Shown here one piece after another: positions 62,469-64,000 of a DNA stretch of 64,000 nt. Under the pieces are notes generated by a model. The model made no database searches. It was not told the origin of the DNA and saw only the letters and a program-made list of their open reading frames with translations. This stretch comes from JANQGG01 sp964642175 (GTDB lineage: Bacteria; Bacteroidota; Chlorobiia; Chlorobiales; Chloroherpetonaceae), in assembly GCA_964642175.1 (NCBI GenBank), contig CAZXOK010000001.1:558001-622000 (forward strand). The letters run 5' to 3'. The stretch's first letter is position 1; each line of letters begins with the position of its first letter. A program made the position numbers and the translations under genes.

Positions 62469-62571
62469 AATATTCCGACAATGATCAGTTTGTCATTTTT
62501 CTTTAATGGAAACCTTAGTAGATTTAAAGTATAAAAAACTGACACAAACCAATACATTGATAAATCTCAAT

Positions 62572-63981
62572 ATGATCTACCGTATTTTAGGATTTGTACT
62601 GCTGATGGTGCTTATCCAGCCTGGCCTTTTGAAGGCAGTTGACAATTCTGAAACCTCCTCCCAAAATACAGAGAGTTTTTCGCTATATCAGGAAAATCCA
62701 ACAACCAATTCATTTACCAGTGGTTTAGGCCTAACTGTCTTTGGCGATGAAGTCTATTACAATGTGTATTTAGCCCCTGAGCTTGTTTTTGGAAAAGTTG
62801 GTGTTGGTCTGAATTTGAATTTAAGAATTGGCACAGACGGAAAATTACGTAAAGAAGATTGGGATGATGGGGCATCGAGTTACCTGCGTCTGATCCGATA
62901 CATCAGATACGGCCAAAAATACGATAGCCTTTATGTGCGTCTCGGGCAACTCGAAAATACCCGCCTTGGCCATGGCTCTATTATGTATTTGTACAGGAAC
63001 AATGGAAGTTATGATGCCCGCAAAATCGGCCTGGAATACGACATGGACTTTGGCCGGTTCGGGTTTGAATCCATGATCAACGATTTGGCAGGATTTTCCA
63101 TGATCGGTATTCGGACCTATTTCAGGCCCTTTCAGCAGACAAACTACCCCATTCTGAACGGACTTGAAGTAGGCCTGACCTGGGTAGGTGATTTTCGCAA
63201 CAACTCAAACCTTGTGGCTACCCCGGCTAGTTTGGGGTTAATTGAAGAAAACGGACAGGTGGCATTTAATCCCGAACTTGCCGATCAAGCATCGTCTCTT
63301 ATCGTTTGGGGATTTGATATCGGATTGCCACTACTTAAAACAAGCTACCTGGATATTTTAACTTATATCGACTTTGTTAAAATTCAGAGATTTGGTTCAG
63401 GTGGATTGTTAGGTGTGAGTGCTAATATTAAAAATATTACCAGCTTTCTCTCATTTTCAGCCCGTCTTGAACATCGTGTTTTGGGTGATAAATTTCAGTT
63501 CTCTTATTTTGATGCACTTTATGAGCAGGATCGTTTTCAAACCGTTTTAACAGGTGAGCCCGATTATGTTTTAACCCGTGCAAACGAACTGGCCAACTTC
63601 ACTTCTCCCGGCCCTGGTGTTTATGGTGATCTGGGGGCCTCTTTGCTGAATGTTGTGAAAGTTTATGGCAGCTATCAACGATTATACAAAACAGAGCGTG
63701 GCGGGTTGTTGCATTTAAGCGCCGGCTTAAAAGAACTGATCCCTAAAGTGTTGTTCAAAGCCGATTATTTTAAACGTGATATCACTGCAGAGTCTGATTT
63801 ATTTAAACTCGATGACAGAAGTCTCTCGGTTATAGAATTTGGCTATTACCCTCAACCCTATATGTTATTGTCTATACTATATCAATGGACATATTTGCCG
63901 GTTAGAGAGGGAGATGAAATTATCGGTTATACACCAATTAAACGGGTAGAGCCAAGAGTATCAATAAATTTTCAGTTTTAA
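62572..63981 (+). CDS. predicted outer-membrane beta-barrel protein
   Basis: About 469 residues with a signal peptide (ILGFVLLMVLIQPGLLKA) followed by alternating aromatic strands (for example KYDSLYVRLGQLENTRLGHGS, VNFKP-type turns) and a C-terminal Phe (RVSINFQF). This pattern fits an outer-membrane barrel or porin-like protein. I do not recognise a family. The frame is open to ATG 62506, but ATG 62572 puts the signal peptide at the N-terminus. The gene ends 19 bases before the window end and is complete. Confidence 0.8.
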   Translation: MIYRILGFVLLMVLIQPGLLKAVDNSETSSQNTESFSLYQENPTTNSFTSGLGLTVFGDEVYYNVYLAPELVFGKVGVGLNLNLRIGTDGKLRKEDWDDGASSYLRLIRYIRYGQKYDSLYVRLGQLENTRLGHGSIMYLYRNNGSYDARKIGLEYDMDFGRFGFESMINDLAGFSMIGIRTYFRPFQQTNYPILNGLEVGLTWVGDFRNNSNLVATPASLGLIEENGQVAFNPELADQASSLIVWGFDIGLPLLKTSYLDILTYIDFVKIQRFGSGGLLGVSANIKNITSFLSFSARLEHRVLGDKFQFSYFDALYEQDRFQTVLTGEPDYVLTRANELANFTSPGPGVYGDLGASLLNVVKVYGSYQRLYKTERGGLLHLSAGLKELIPKVLFKADYFKRDITAESDLFKLDDRSLSVIEFGYYPQPYMLLSILYQWTYLPVREGDEIIGYTPIKRVEPRVSINFQF

Positions 63982-64000
63982 GAAACACAATACCGCATCT

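Overview
The window is ordinary chromosomal DNA from a free-living bacterium of the Bacteroidota/FCB side of the tree, most likely Balneolota or Rhodothermota (inference from gene content; no search was run). Four things point this way. Most genes lack a Shine-Dalgarno sequence. Two tRNA genes are preceded by Bacteroidota-type promoters (TTG, N19-20, TAnnTTT). Outer-membrane proteins end in Phe. The tiny basic AURKAIP1/COX24-like protein and the HhH/beta-barrel protein belong to families I associate with this group. There are no rRNA genes, phages, insertion sequences or CRISPR arrays.

Layout. 1-6.8 kb: 3' part of polA, an M23 peptidase, a DUF2795 protein, an Omp85/BamA-like protein and rpe. 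6.8-9.1 kb (minus): trpC and an N-terminal-half carB. 9.2-10.8 kb: a RecB-like Fe-S nuclease and a TIGR04282-type transferase. 11-13.1 kb (minus): polyprenyl synthase and type 2 IPP isomerase. 13.3-18.1 kb: a LolC/E-like permease, an MsbA-like exporter and a phosphohexomutase. 18.2-25.6 kb (plus): housekeeping run rpsT, ruvA, folC, rho, methylmalonyl-CoA epimerase, ppa, asnS and two tiny basic proteins. 25.6-29.2 kb: tRNA-Lys, tRNA-Leu, an M16 homologue, MoxR and an Rsm22-like methyltransferase. 29.2-32.7 kb (minus): a four-gene operon with an AhpD-like protein, ArsS, an SDR and an unknown protein, probably for arsenosugars. 32.9-36.7 kb (minus): a dynamin-like GTPase, a radical SAM gene broken by two in-frame stops, and a short LOV photoreceptor. 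36.8-42 kb: HlyD adaptor, degenerate metallophosphatase, a hisI relic, ubiE/menG, a dolichol-kinase-like protein and tsaC/sua5. 42-51.8 kb (mostly minus): HhH outer-membrane protein, PBP4, TPR lipoprotein, RluB-type pseudouridine synthase, scpB, hydrolase, methyltransferase and ligA. 52.1-64 kb: alaS, a ParE/Phd toxin-antitoxin pair, serB, guaA, PBP1A, hydrolase, tRNA-Pro, an orphan and an outer-membrane protein.

Most interesting points. (1) The BioB-like radical SAM gene at 33523-34554 is collinear over about 340 codons but has TGA exactly where the first [4Fe-4S] cysteine should be and TAA at codon 152. A decayed gene is the simplest reading. A selenocysteine codon is an alternative that the TAA argues against. 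(2) The ArsS operon carries two extra tightly coupled genes that are candidates for later arsenosugar steps. (3) A hisI relic with an internal deletion lies upstream of ubiE. (4) CarB is present only as its N-terminal half, linked to trpC. (5) A 5'-nucleotidase-fold protein has lost all recognisable metal ligands.
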